A stretch of 64,000 bases of DNA. It comes from Fimbriimonadaceae bacterium (GTDB lineage: Bacteria; Armatimonadota; Fimbriimonadia; Fimbriimonadales; Fimbriimonadaceae). The stretch covers positions 381,360 to 445,359 of the forward strand of contig JALHNM010000002.1 of NCBI GenBank assembly GCA_022843485.1. The letters run 5' to 3'. Shown one piece after another: positions 56,406 to 64,000 of the stretch (the stretch's first letter is position 1; each line of letters opens with the position of its first letter). The position numbers were made by a program, and so were the translations under genes. A model generated the notes under the pieces. The model did no database searches and was not told where the DNA came from. It worked only from the letters and a program-made list of their open reading frames with translations.

Positions 56406-57896
56406 CTAGGACGACAGGCCCTTCTGCGCGGTGGACAGGGCCCGGAGAGAGGCGCGGGCCTTGTTCACGCACTCGAGGTACTCGCTCTCGGGTACGGAGT
56501 CGAACACGATCCCGGCCCCGGCCTGGACGTACGCCACGCCTTCGCGCAGCACCACCGTCCGGATCGCGATCGCGAGGTCGACGTCCCCGGTGGCCGAGAC
56601 GTACCCCACTGCCCCGGCGTAGAGGCCCCGCCGCGTCGGCTCGAGTTCGTCGATGATCTGCATGGCCCGCACCTTCGGCGCCCCGCTCACCGTCCCCGCC
56701 GGGAAGCACGCCCGCACGAGCTCGACCGGGCCGAGCCCCTCGCGCAACCGCCCCGTCACCGAGCTTACGATGTGCATGACGTGGCTGTACCGCTCCACGA
56801 CCATGAGGTCCTCCACCCGCACCGAGCCGTACTCGCACACCCGGCCGAGGTCGTTCCGGCCGAGATCCACGAGCATGATGTGTTCCGCCCGCTCCTTCTC
56901 GTCGGCGAAGAGACCCTCGGCCAGTGCCTGGTCCTCTGCCGGGGTCGCCCCGCGCGGCCGAGTCCCGGCGATCGGCCGAACCCGCGCCACTCCGCCTCCA
57001 AGGCTCACCAAAAGTTCCGGCGACGCTCCCACCACGTCGAAGCCCCCGAACCGGAGCAGGAACATGTAGGGCGAAGGGTTGATCGACCGGAGTGCCCGGT
57101 AGACCGTCACCGGGTGGGCGTCGATCCGGGTCGAAAAGCGTACGGATGGCACCGCCTGGATGCAGTCCCCTGCCCGGATGTACTCGATGACCGTCCGCAC
57201 GGCCTCTTCGAAGTCGGCCTGCGTCCGGTTCTGCTCGACCGGGTGCTCCGGGTAGCCACCGGCGGGGAGAGGCGGCCGCTCGGATGCGAGTCGCTCCGCC
57301 AAGCGGTCGAGTTCGGCTTCAGCAGCCGCCGCGCCCTCGTGGCTCCCGTCCGCGAGGACGATGAGGCGCATGAGGTTGCGGGCGTGGTCGAACACGACGA
57401 CCGACCCCGTCACCATCATCGCCACCGTCGGGACCGGAGCGTCGTCCGGGGGCCCCTCGCCGAGGCGCTCGATCGTGCGGAGGTAGTCGTAGGCGACCGT
57501 CCCGACCGCCCCGCCGATGAACTTGGGCATCCCCTCCGCCGCCTCGGGACGCACCCAAGGCAGGCCCTCCCAGGCTCTCGCCAAGGGGTCCTCACCGTCT
57601 GCTAAGGGCTCCTCGGCCACGCCGTCCGCCGACTCGCGCCGCAGCACGCCCCCCTTCACCGTCCGCACCTCACGCGGCCGGACGCCGATGACGCTGTACC
57701 GCGCCACCTGCTCCCCGCCCGTCACGCTCTCGAGCAGGAAGCTGTACGGCTCGTCGTGGGCCAGCTTCCAGTACGCGCTGAGCGGCGTCTCGACGTCGGC
57801 CAACACGTCCCGCCACAGAGGGATCCAGCCGCCCGCCGCGGCCTGGTCTCGGGGGGCGTCCGGCGTCGGGCTCTGCATCGGCCGGGATGATGGCAT
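56406..57896 (-). CDS. trpE: Anthranilate synthase component I TrpE
   Basis: About 496 residues (ATG at 57896; ATG at 57878 is also possible). The N-terminal domain has ETPLSAYWKLA and SFLLESVTGGEQVARYSVIG with the Trp-feedback LLES motif. The chorismate-binding domain holds CIQAVPSVRFS, PIAGTRPRG, VDLGRNDLGRV, FPAGTVSGAPKVRAMQIIDE and YVQAGAGIVFDS. It makes anthranilate from chorismate with TrpG, not in the window. It is divergent from yggS with only 12 bp between start codons, so promoters must lie within the opposing genes or transcripts are leaderless. Confidence 0.95.
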   Translation of the reverse strand: MPSSRPMQSPTPDAPRDQAAAGGWIPLWRDVLADVETPLSAYWKLAHDEPYSFLLESVTGGEQVARYSVIGVRPREVRTVKGGVLRRESADGVAEEPLADGEDPLARAWEGLPWVRPEAAEGMPKFIGGAVGTVAYDYLRTIERLGEGPPDDAPVPTVAMMVTGSVVVFDHARNLMRLIVLADGSHEGAAAAEAELDRLAERLASERPPLPAGGYPEHPVEQNRTQADFEEAVRTVIEYIRAGDCIQAVPSVRFSTRIDAHPVTVYRALRSINPSPYMFLLRFGGFDVVGASPELLVSLGGGVARVRPIAGTRPRGATPAEDQALAEGLFADEKERAEHIMLVDLGRNDLGRVCEYGSVRVEDLMVVERYSHVMHIVSSVTGRLREGLGPVELVRACFPAGTVSGAPKVRAMQIIDELEPTRRGLYAGAVGYVSATGDVDLAIAIRTVVLREGVAYVQAGAGIVFDSVPESEYLECVNKARASLRALSTAQKGLSS

Positions 57897-57908
57897 AAAC
57901 TGGGCTCG

Positions 57909-58562
57909 ATGACGGGGTTGGCGGGGCGGCTCCAAGAGGTCGAGGCAAGGATCGAGGCGGCGTGCCGCGACGCGGGGAGGGCCCGGTCGGACGTCACGCT
58001 CGTGGCGGTGAGCAAGACGGTGCCGGTCGAAGGGCTCCTGGCCGCTTACGAGCTGGGGGTCCGCGACTTCGGCGAGAGCCGGCTCCAAGAGGCTACCCCC
58101 AAGGTCCAAGCCCTCCCTTCGGACGTTGTGTGGCACTTCGTGGGCCGATTGCAGTCGAACAAGGCGCGGAAAGTCGCGGGGCTGTTCTCCGCCTTGCACA
58201 CCATCGAGAGCGAAAGCCAACTGCGCGAGATCGCTAAGGCGAACCGGACCATTGACGCACTGGTAGAGGTCAATGTGGCCGAAGAGGCGCGAAAAGGAGG
58301 TGTTTTTCCCGAAGCCCTTGACAACGCGGTCGCGATGGTCGCACACTATCCGGGAGTCCGGTTCCGGGGCCTGATGACCATTGGTCCATTAAGCTCCGAC
58401 CCCGAACTCAGCCGACCGGTCTTCCGCCGCCTGAAGGAGTTGGGCGAGCGGGTCGGGGCCGAGTGGCTGAGCATGGGGATGAGCCAGGACTTGCACGTGG
58501 CGATCCAGGAAGGAGCCACCCACGTGCGGGTCGGCACCGCCCTCTTCGGAGAGCGGGGTTGA
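57909..58562 (+). CDS. yggS: PLP homeostasis protein YggS/PLPBP
   Basis: 217 residues, alanine-racemase-like barrel. VTLVAVSKTVPVEGLLAAYE carries the PLP lysine (Lys36). Others: GVRDFGESRLQEATPK, WHFVGRLQSNKARKV and the PLP phosphate site LSMGMSQDLHVAIQEGATHV with VRVGTALFG. It binds PLP and buffers the cofactor; no catalytic activity is known. Followed 30 bp later by sepF, a conserved neighbour in many bacteria. Confidence 0.96.
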   Translation: MTGLAGRLQEVEARIEAACRDAGRARSDVTLVAVSKTVPVEGLLAAYELGVRDFGESRLQEATPKVQALPSDVVWHFVGRLQSNKARKVAGLFSALHTIESESQLREIAKANRTIDALVEVNVAEEARKGGVFPEALDNAVAMVAHYPGVRFRGLMTIGPLSSDPELSRPVFRRLKELGERVGAEWLSMGMSQDLHVAIQEGATHVRVGTALFGERG

Positions 58563-58592
58563 CCCCCTAAAACCTGCCCCCTTGGAGACCTC

Positions 58593-58997
58593 ATGGAAGA
58601 GACTATCGAAGCCCGTCCCGGCCTGTTGAGCCGCCTCACCAGCTATTTCCGGCGTGAAGAGGAGGAGTACGAAGACCTCGACGCCCCCGCTGGCGCCTCC
58701 TCGCTCCGCGTCCACTCGGCCCACCGCTACAACGTCTGCGTCCGCCGGCAGATCGTCGCGTTCCAGGACGCCGTGGCCGCCGCCGACGGCCTCAAGCGCG
58801 GCGACCAGCAGATCCTGAACCTCACGATGGCCAACGCCGAGCTCCGGGAGAAGATCAAGGACTTCCTGTGCGGGGTCGGCTATGCCGCCGAAGGCGTCTG
58901 GGAGGAGCTTGGCGACAACGTCTACCTGCTCGCCCCGGCCACGGCGTTCGTCGACGTCGCCCCACCGTCGCCGCGAGTCCAGGCCCAGAAGAACTGA
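58593..58997 (+). CDS. sepF: Cell division protein SepF
   Basis: 134 residues. The N-terminal ~16 residues (GLLSRLTSYFRREEEE) form the amphipathic membrane-binding helix plus acidic linker. The core RRQIVAFQDAVAAADGLKRG, QQILNLTMANAELREKIKDF and LCGVGYAAEGVWEELGDNVY is the SepF beta-alpha fold that forms rings and binds the FtsZ tail. Its place after yggS supports the call. Confidence 0.9.
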   Translation: MEETIEARPGLLSRLTSYFRREEEEYEDLDAPAGASSLRVHSAHRYNVCVRRQIVAFQDAVAAADGLKRGDQQILNLTMANAELREKIKDFLCGVGYAAEGVWEELGDNVYLLAPATAFVDVAPPSPRVQAQKN

Positions 58998-59017
58998 GCT
59001 TAGTCGCCCCTGCCCCC

Positions 59018-59048
59018 GGCCCGGGCCGCCACACGGCGCGCCCGGGCC
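59018..59048. terminator. Hairpin between convergent sepF and ankyrin genes
   Basis: GGCCCGGGC and GCCCGGGCC arms with an inner CGCC/GGCG stem around ACAC. It lies between sepF (plus) and the ankyrin gene (minus, ending at 59057). No T run, so Rho-independent function is uncertain. Confidence 0.5.
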
Positions 59049-59056
59049 GTCGACGT

Positions 59057-60583
59057 TCAGAGCAGGGCCAACGCCTCCTGCACGGGCTCAGGTAGGTTCT
59101 CGGAGTCCTCGGGAACCGGCGCACCGGCTGCGACGAGGGCAAGGAAGACCCTCGCGTAGTCGCCCTCCGGGTGCGGTGCGTTCCGGGCGGCCCAAAGGCA
59201 GCTGCCCATCGTCGTGCCCCCAAAGCCGTTCTCGCTCTCCCACCTTGCGCCCGAGGCGAGCAGGAAGTCGACCATCGGCCCGTCGCCGCGGAAGGCCGCC
59301 TGGTTGAGCGGCCCCGCCCCCCAGTCACCCTTCTCCTCGAGCGGCCACCCCAGCTCCACCATGAGCCGCACCGCCGCCAGGTGGCCCCGCTGGGCCTGGT
59401 CGGCGAGGAGGCGCAGATCCCCCGGGCCGAGCCCGGCGATGGCGTCCGGGTGCTCCGCGAGGTAAGCCCGGGCCGCCTCGCCGTCCCCAGCCGCGCAGCT
59501 CGCCAAGAAGCCCGCCACGCCTTCTAGGTCAGGAAGGACCCCTAGCGAGGCAAGGTACTCCGACACCGCCCGGTCACCGGCCCGCGCGGCGAGCTTGGCC
59601 AGGCTGCGGCCCCCGTCCCCGGCCAGCGGGTCCGCCCCCCGCTCGACGAGCAACCGCAAGAACTCCACGCTCCGGCCCCGGATGATCGCGAAGTGCAGTG
59701 TCCCCTGCCGGGGGGAGGAGAACGGGTGGCCCGTCTGCGGGCCGAGTTCGTTCGGGTCGGCACCAAGGTCGAGCACCTGCCGCAGGCCCTCGAGGTTGTC
59801 GTAGTCGAGCTGCCGGAAGAGCGCGTTCGTCCGCGGCCACCGCGCCCCGGCCTCGACGAGCGCCGCCACGATCCGCCGGTCGGACTGCTCGACGCTGTGG
59901 TAGAGCGACTCCCCGTCGTTAGGCTCGGCCCCTGCCTGAAGTAGGGCCACGGTCGTCTCGAAGCACCCCACCCGCCCCGAGGCTCCGTAGAGGGCTGGGA
60001 ACGGGTCGTTCGGGAAGTCGGGGTCGATCATCCTCCCGTTCGGGTCGGCTCCCTGGTCGAGGAGCCACTGAACCGTGGAGACCAACCCGGGCCGGTGGGA
60101 CGGCAGCCTGGCCAGCGACGAGAACGCGGCGTACAGCAACGCTGGGGCGTCGAACGGAGCCAGCGGGGCGGCGAGGTCGGCGCCGGCCAGGCCCCGTTGG
60201 ACACGCGGCAGGTCGCCGGTCACCAGCGCGATGGCCAGGGAGTCGACCGGCCTCCCTTCCAGCGTCCTGAGGGCCCGCTCCGGCTGGGGGGCCTCATACC
60301 CGCGTCCCATCGCCAGGGCTAAGACCCGTTCGACGAACGCGGCATCGTCCACCGCGGCGAGGGCGAGGCGCTCGACCTCGGCCACCAGTCGGGGCCAACT
60401 CGCGAACCCGTACTCACGGGCCACCACGAGTTGGGCGTGCGCCAGGGTCGGCGGCGGGGCGGTGCGGTAGGGCGCCGCCCGGGCGAGCGCCTCGGGCTCA
60501 CCGGCGGCAAGGGCCCGGAGAAGCTCACGGGCTTGACGACGAAGGTGGTCCAGGTTCGGCCTGGACGGCAAGTCTCGGTTCAT
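59057..60583 (-). CDS. Ankyrin-repeat protein
   Basis: 508 residues, cytoplasmic (no signal). The N-terminal ~80 residues include a helical DHLRRQARELLRALAAGEPE and YGFASWPRLVAEVERL, a module common ahead of bacterial ankyrin arrays. Repeats follow between about 130 and 490, for example VQWLLDQGADPNGR, TVALLQAGAEPND, GLRQVLDLGADPNE, GTLHFAIIRGRSVEFLRLLV and VDFLLASGARWESENGFGGT. A protein-interaction role is likely; the partner is unknown. GGAGGACAG before the ATG is a strong ribosome binding site. Confidence 0.9.
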   Translation of the reverse strand: MNRDLPSRPNLDHLRRQARELLRALAAGEPEALARAAPYRTAPPPTLAHAQLVVAREYGFASWPRLVAEVERLALAAVDDAAFVERVLALAMGRGYEAPQPERALRTLEGRPVDSLAIALVTGDLPRVQRGLAGADLAAPLAPFDAPALLYAAFSSLARLPSHRPGLVSTVQWLLDQGADPNGRMIDPDFPNDPFPALYGASGRVGCFETTVALLQAGAEPNDGESLYHSVEQSDRRIVAALVEAGARWPRTNALFRQLDYDNLEGLRQVLDLGADPNELGPQTGHPFSSPRQGTLHFAIIRGRSVEFLRLLVERGADPLAGDGGRSLAKLAARAGDRAVSEYLASLGVLPDLEGVAGFLASCAAGDGEAARAYLAEHPDAIAGLGPGDLRLLADQAQRGHLAAVRLMVELGWPLEEKGDWGAGPLNQAAFRGDGPMVDFLLASGARWESENGFGGTTMGSCLWAARNAPHPEGDYARVFLALVAAGAPVPEDSENLPEPVQEALALL

Positions 60584-60809
60584 CTGTCCTCCATGCGTTC
60601 GTGCCTGCGATCCGCACGGTCAGGCCGCACAAAGGCGTCGTCCCAAGGCTTTGCGTCTGTTCGGGGTGGGTTCAACCCTGTCCGCGGACCCGGTGGCTCC
60701 CCCGCGGAGCCGGGCCGAGTTTAACTACACTCGGCACGCCCCCAGGGCCAAGCGACCCATCGGTACGGGCTCCCTTCAAGAGGGCCACGGTGCGCATCAC
60801 ACCCGGGGG
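60584..60809. other. Intergenic region upstream of the ankyrin gene
   Basis: No gene seen. A GC hairpin (CCCGGTGGCTCC with GGAGCCGGG, 60699-60716) precedes TTTAACTA. The segment joins directly to repeat R1 at 60810. Confidence 0.3.
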
Positions 60810-61061
60810 CGGCGGGTGACATGGCTATGGCCCGTCGATGCCCTGAGGCCCTGGCCAGCATGGGCCTCAGGGCCATAGCCTTGGGCGCTAGCCCCTTCAC
60901 GGCGCCTGGCTGAGAGAGAGCCCCACCCTTGGCTGGGTTGATCGTCTGAGTCCGGGGCCACCGCCAGGCCCTCGGGAACCTGCATCCATGCGGGTTCGAG
61001 AGTTCCCTTGGAACCGGGCTGAGCGGGCACGATCCATCCCCCTCAACCCGGCCACCCGCCG
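60810..61061 (+). repeat. Structured repeat R1, full copy 1
   Basis: About 252 bp, nearly identical at both ends to 61734-61984 and partly to 35805-35938. The left part holds a nested stem: GGCTATG/CATAGCC outside and GCCCTGAGGCCC/GGGCCTCAGGGC inside. The right part contains GTTCC-CTT-GGAAC and ends CAACCCGGCCACCCGCC. The centre varies between copies. Weak open frames inside are not convincing. Confidence 0.85.
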
Positions 61062-61119
61062 TGGTGTCGCCCTCGGGGGCCAGGCGCGAAAATCAGGGGG
61101 CGAGAAGCGTGGAGGGCTC

Positions 61120-61638
61120 TCAGCCTCCGGGCCCGCGTCCGGGCCTGCGACCGCTCCCGGGCCCGTGGCCTTGCCCGTTGGCGGCTCTGGTGAAGGCGGG
61201 GAGGTGCCGATCCCGCGAGTCGTCGCGTAGCTTTTCAAGCACGGCGACGACTTCTCGGTCGTCGGTCCGGAGGATCAGCCGGTCAAGGAGCCGCACGTTG
61301 TCTTCCTCCCCTTTCCTGGCCGCCTCAAGGGCCGATTTGTAGTCGGTAGGGACTTTAAGGCGTGCCTGCCAGGCCCGCGCACTTTCGTCCTTCGTCCGGG
61401 CGTAAGGATCGGGCGGCACGGGAAGGCCCAACCGGTTAAACTGACCTTCTAGGAGCCGGACGTGGTGGTTCTCGGCGTGGACGATGTTCCCGAACGGCGG
61501 CTTGTCACCGAACGCTAGGATGGCAGCGCCGTAAAATGCTCGGCTGTGCTGCTCGTCCCTGATCGCCTCGGCAAGCACGAGACTTGGGTCGGTCGCAGTG
61601 AGACTGACGACGAGTGAAAGCGCAAGAATGGCGGTCAC
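61120..61638 (-). CDS. Ferritin-like DUF2202-type protein, secreted
   Basis: 172 residues from a GTG (AGAGGT 9 bp upstream). A short signal sequence (TAILALSLVVSLTATD) precedes LVLAEAIRDEQHSRAFYGAA, which has the E-x-x-x-E-x-x-H-x-x-x-Y spacing of ferritin-like diiron helices, and NIVHAENHHVRLLEGQFNRL with a second ExxH. PVPPDPYA follows, as in DUF2202 proteins. The C-terminus is disordered (Gly/Pro/Arg/His). Iron or oxidant handling is suggested by fold only. It is bracketed by two R1 repeat copies. Confidence 0.75.
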   Translation of the reverse strand: MTAILALSLVVSLTATDPSLVLAEAIRDEQHSRAFYGAAILAFGDKPPFGNIVHAENHHVRLLEGQFNRLGLPVPPDPYARTKDESARAWQARLKVPTDYKSALEAARKGEEDNVRLLDRLILRTDDREVVAVLEKLRDDSRDRHLPAFTRAANGQGHGPGSGRRPGRGPGG

Positions 61639-61733
61639 GGTCTTGGTACCTCTACTAGGAGAGAGGCCCCCGGAGCGGGGACGACTCAAAGTCCTGGGCC
61701 CCCCAACCATAGCCTGAGCCGAGGCGACAGCCA

Positions 61734-61984
61734 CGGCGGGTGACATGGCTATGGCCCGTCGATGCCCTGAGGCCCTGGCCAGCATGGGCCTCAGGGCCAT
61801 AGCCATGGGCGCTAGCCCCTTCACGGCGCGTGGCTGAGCCATGACCCCACCCGTGGCTGGGTGGATCGTCGGCGCCCAGGGCCATCGCCAGGTGCTCGGG
61901 CACCTGCATCCATGCGGGTTCGAGAGTTCCCTTGGAACCGGGCTGAGCGGGCACGATCCATCCCCCTCAACCCGGCCACCCACC
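61734..61984 (+). repeat. Structured repeat R1, full copy 2
   Basis: About 251 bp, same orientation as 60810-61061, with the nested GGCTATGGCCC...GGGCCATAGCC stem intact. The first ~95 bp and last ~75 bp are almost identical between copies; the middle ~80 bp has drifted. It lies upstream of the ferritin-like gene and of the divergent PEP-CTERM gene. Confidence 0.85.
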
Positions 61985-62068
61985 GGGAGACCCGGCGGGC
62001 GGGAGGGGAGGAGGGGTACGAGGTTTTTCACTCCGGGCGGCGGAGAGCCTTGGAGACTGTCGTAGACT

Positions 62069-62758
62069 GTGCCCGTGAGCCGACCCGCCCTCCTCGCCCT
62101 GGCCCTCGCCGCAGCCCCGGCCGCCCACGCCTTCGTCATGATCGACGACTTCACGGTCGGGGACTACCGGGCGGTTCTGGAGGGGGTGGGGTCCGACGCC
62201 CACTTCGTAGGAGGGCTGGACAGGCAGCACGTGGCCTTCGGCGACCGGATCACGGACTTGAGCATAAGTTCCAACCCCGACCGGATCCCGGTCACGCTGG
62301 ACGTCGGTGGGGGGAACGCGGGCGTCTCGGGGCTGGACGGGGGCCGGAGCCGCGCGCTCGGGACCGAGTTCCGCGTGGAGTGGGGGAACAGCCGCCAGGT
62401 CGTGCTCGACCTCTCCCGCGAGGCAGAGATCTGGGTCGACATCGAGGTGAAGGACCCGGACGGAAGGTTCGCCGACGTCTGGAGCCTCCGGTACATCGAC
62501 GCGGACGGGCGGTCCGGGACGAACGGGAGCTGGACGAGCAGGAACGGCGGGATCGCCTTCGACCTGGCCACCTTCACAGGGTCCGTCGACCGGTCCCGGA
62601 TCGTAAACCTACAGTTCACCCAGCTTTGGACCCCGCCCGCGCACCCGGAGTCCTACACCATGACGCGGGTCTACGCCGTGCCCGAGCCGTCGACCCTCGC
62701 GCTGGGAGGGTTGGCCTTGGGCGCCTGCCTGCGCAGGCGCCCAAAGACGGCAGCTTAG
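62069..62758 (+). CDS. PEP-CTERM-anchored secreted protein
   Basis: 229 residues from a GTG (62069; a second GTG at 62075). Signal peptide to about AHAF. A beta-rich body (VTLDVGGGNAGVSGLDGG, IWVDIEVKDPDGRFADVWSL). The C-terminal sorting signal is VPEPSTLALGGLALGACLRR: PEP box, hydrophobic helix, Arg cluster. It is a substrate for an EpsH/XrtA-type exosortase, not in the window. Function unknown. Its stop overlaps the convergent gene by 4 bp. Confidence 0.9.
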   Translation: MPVSRPALLALALAAAPAAHAFVMIDDFTVGDYRAVLEGVGSDAHFVGGLDRQHVAFGDRITDLSISSNPDRIPVTLDVGGGNAGVSGLDGGRSRALGTEFRVEWGNSRQVVLDLSREAEIWVDIEVKDPDGRFADVWSLRYIDADGRSGTNGSWTSRNGGIAFDLATFTGSVDRSRIVNLQFTQLWTPPAHPESYTMTRVYAVPEPSTLALGGLALGACLRRRPKTAA

Positions 62759-63906
62759 GACCTCGTTGTCACGTTCGCCTGGGTGACGAGCCACCGCCCG
62801 ACGAGGTTCTGTCCGACCTGTTCGGTGTAGAATACGAACTCCGCCGCTTGGTTCGGGCTCAGTTGGACAGTCGTCGACCCACCGAAGCTCACCGTGAGGA
62901 AGATGCCCCCACTGACTACACCGCCGGGATGCCATGCCACGCGCACGACCGTGCCAGGGGCGATGTCCGCCACGGTCGTGGGCAACGTGACCGAGAAGAC
63001 GGTCGTCCCTCGGTACAAGAGGTTCTTCTCGGTCCCTGCGGCCCAATTGAACGAGGAACCCGTGAAGTCGGTTTTGACCCGGTCCGGCTGGCGCAGCACG
63101 AACCACCCGTTCGCCTGGAAGGCGAGGACGGCCCTTTGCACGACGTCGTAGTACACCTCGCCCTCGGTCAGGTCGTAGACGTCCTTGCCGAACGGGTTCT
63201 TCCACCCGACAAGCAACGGTCTAAGACCGGAAGGGTCAGGCTCCAGCCGCGGGATCTGGAGCCGGCCCGCTGCCTTGACCGATAGCGCGTTCATCGCCCA
63301 CTGGTACTCGCCCTTGACCGCCGCGTTGGCATCGGTCCGGACGAAGCCGGTGTTCCTCAGTCCCTTCTCGGCAGTGTAGTCCCCGGTGTCGCCATTGATC
63401 CGCTCGCTCGACCAGGCCTGCTGCCAGGTCACCCGTAGCTGGGCGGCGACCGACCCCGACGGATTCTCGACGACGAGCTTCAAGAAGCCCGACTGCTCAG
63501 CGGGACTGACCTGGGCGCGCAGGGTCACGAGGGTCGTGTCCGTGAAGGCGTCTGTGCCGGCCACGGTAACCTCGTCGTAGACAACGGCCGCGTCGTCCGA
63601 CTTCACGAGCGCGAAGCGAACCGTGCCCTTCACGCTGACGAGGGCCTGGTACGTCGCCACCTTCGGCCCCGCGACCCTAAGATCGACCGCCGCGTAGTTC
63701 GTGCCCGTCTCGTCGAACGTCTGCTCTAGGCGGGTCGCGGGCTTGAGGGCCAAGTAGAACGCCTCCGGGCTCGCCGAGACGTCGGCAAGCTTCTTGTCCA
63801 CCGGGTCGCTCAAGTTGCGGAACGCCCCCCACTTGCCGAAGCCGGCCAGTTGGGTGTCCCCGACCAGGGCCCACGTGGTGGCGGCGGGTGGCAGATGCTG
63901 TCTCAA
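62755..63906 (-). CDS. Beta-rich protein, probably 5'-truncated at an IS110 end
   Basis: 383 residues in the open frame from a TTG at 63906. Beta-strand-rich, with YQALVSVKGTVRFALVKSDD, TLVTLRAQVSPAEQSGFLKL and VTLPTTVADIAPGTVVRVAW. No signal peptide, although the composition matches exported proteins here. The frame begins inside the last codons of an IS110-type transposase, so the natural 5' end was probably displaced by the insertion. The true remaining start may be internal. Family unknown. Confidence 0.65.
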   Translation of the reverse strand: MRQHLPPAATTWALVGDTQLAGFGKWGAFRNLSDPVDKKLADVSASPEAFYLALKPATRLEQTFDETGTNYAAVDLRVAGPKVATYQALVSVKGTVRFALVKSDDAAVVYDEVTVAGTDAFTDTTLVTLRAQVSPAEQSGFLKLVVENPSGSVAAQLRVTWQQAWSSERINGDTGDYTAEKGLRNTGFVRTDANAAVKGEYQWAMNALSVKAAGRLQIPRLEPDPSGLRPLLVGWKNPFGKDVYDLTEGEVYYDVVQRAVLAFQANGWFVLRQPDRVKTDFTGSSFNWAAGTEKNLLYRGTTVFSVTLPTTVADIAPGTVVRVAWHPGGVVSGGIFLTVSFGGSTTVQLSPNQAAEFVFYTEQVGQNLVGRWLVTQANVTTRS

Positions 63907-64000
63907 GTCAAGTGGCCTGGGTCGAAGGGCTTTCGGTTCTTGACGACGCCGTAGCAGATCATGAGGAGTTTCCTCTCGCAGGCGACGAGGGCGGCCTTCT
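63903..64000 (-). mobile_element. IS110-family transposase, C-terminal fragment at window edge
   Basis: The last 98 bp encode, on the minus strand, KAALVACERKLLMICYGVV, then KNRKPFDPGHLT and a stop at 63903. The (K/R)ALVAC-RKLL-I-YG(V)-K-GKPFDP pattern is the usual end of IS110-type (DEDD) transposases. The rest lies outside the window, so completeness is unknown. Confidence 0.82.

Noticed and set aside
61655..61954. Small minus-strand frame inside repeat R1
   Set aside because: Its translation depends on the repeat sequence, and the other copies break or change the frame. The DNA structure, not protein, is conserved.
61900..61960. GGTTCGAGAGTTCCC in R1 resembling a tRNA T-arm
   Set aside because: No matching acceptor, D or anticodon arms occur around it.

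Overview
The window is GC-rich (roughly two thirds G+C by eye), densely coded bacterial DNA. A Fimbriimonas-like member of the Armatimonadota is the best guess. This rests on gene content only: a type IV prepilin-like N-terminus running into FPVFAQAK, a PEP-CTERM protein, and large secreted proteins of a style seen in that group. No rRNA is present to confirm it.

Layout. 1-2209 (minus): a three-gene cluster of a coiled-coil protein, a photoactive yellow protein (PYP) with its chromophore-site residues conserved, and the start of an AMP-forming acyl-CoA ligase that runs off the left edge and could be the p-coumaroyl-CoA ligase that activates the PYP chromophore. 2776-9378: three different PilT/PilU-type retraction ATPases around a methyl-accepting chemotaxis protein, so a light sensor sits beside twitching and chemosensory parts. 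10252-13242: greA-secE-nusG-PBP4-small membrane protein. 13341-16664: a degenerate ArgC-like protein, a CBM9-like protein, a polysaccharide deacetylase and a glycosyltransferase. 16771-19725: two secreted M14 carboxypeptidases. 19799-22324: ispG carrying an in-frame palindromic repeat, a prepilin-like protein and a small lipoprotein.

22397-30681 is a methionine/one-carbon region. Methionine synthase is split: the homocysteine/folate half (28750-30681, plus strand) and the B12/activation half (24051-26414, minus strand, in line with metF and a methyltransferase). A 720-bp REP-RAYT-REP transposable unit is inserted in frame inside the B12/activation half, and a second RAYT-like gene that has lost its HUH motif follows 2 bp downstream. 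30806-33889 encodes a 1027-residue secreted protein. 34218-38198 is an Rhs/YD-repeat polymorphic-toxin locus in pieces, with lower-GC tails and candidate immunity genes, next to a tRNA-Thr gene.

38557-48825: a PrpD-family protein, a DUF1579-type protein, a subtilase, a branched-chain amino-acid-type ABC transporter (livKHMG, no livF) whose LivH has a coiled-coil insert, and a lipoprotein serpin. 48925-51320: E1 beta and alpha of a 2-oxoacid dehydrogenase separated by a small inverted-repeat element. 51534-60583: a large glycosidase-like protein, a Rossmann protein, a DUF192 lipoprotein, leuD, trpE, yggS, sepF and an ankyrin protein. 60584-64000: two copies of a ~250-bp structured repeat around a ferritin-like gene, a PEP-CTERM protein, a secreted-type protein and the 3' end of an IS110-type transposase.

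At least three palindromic repeat families occur, one of them directly bracketing a RAYT gene.
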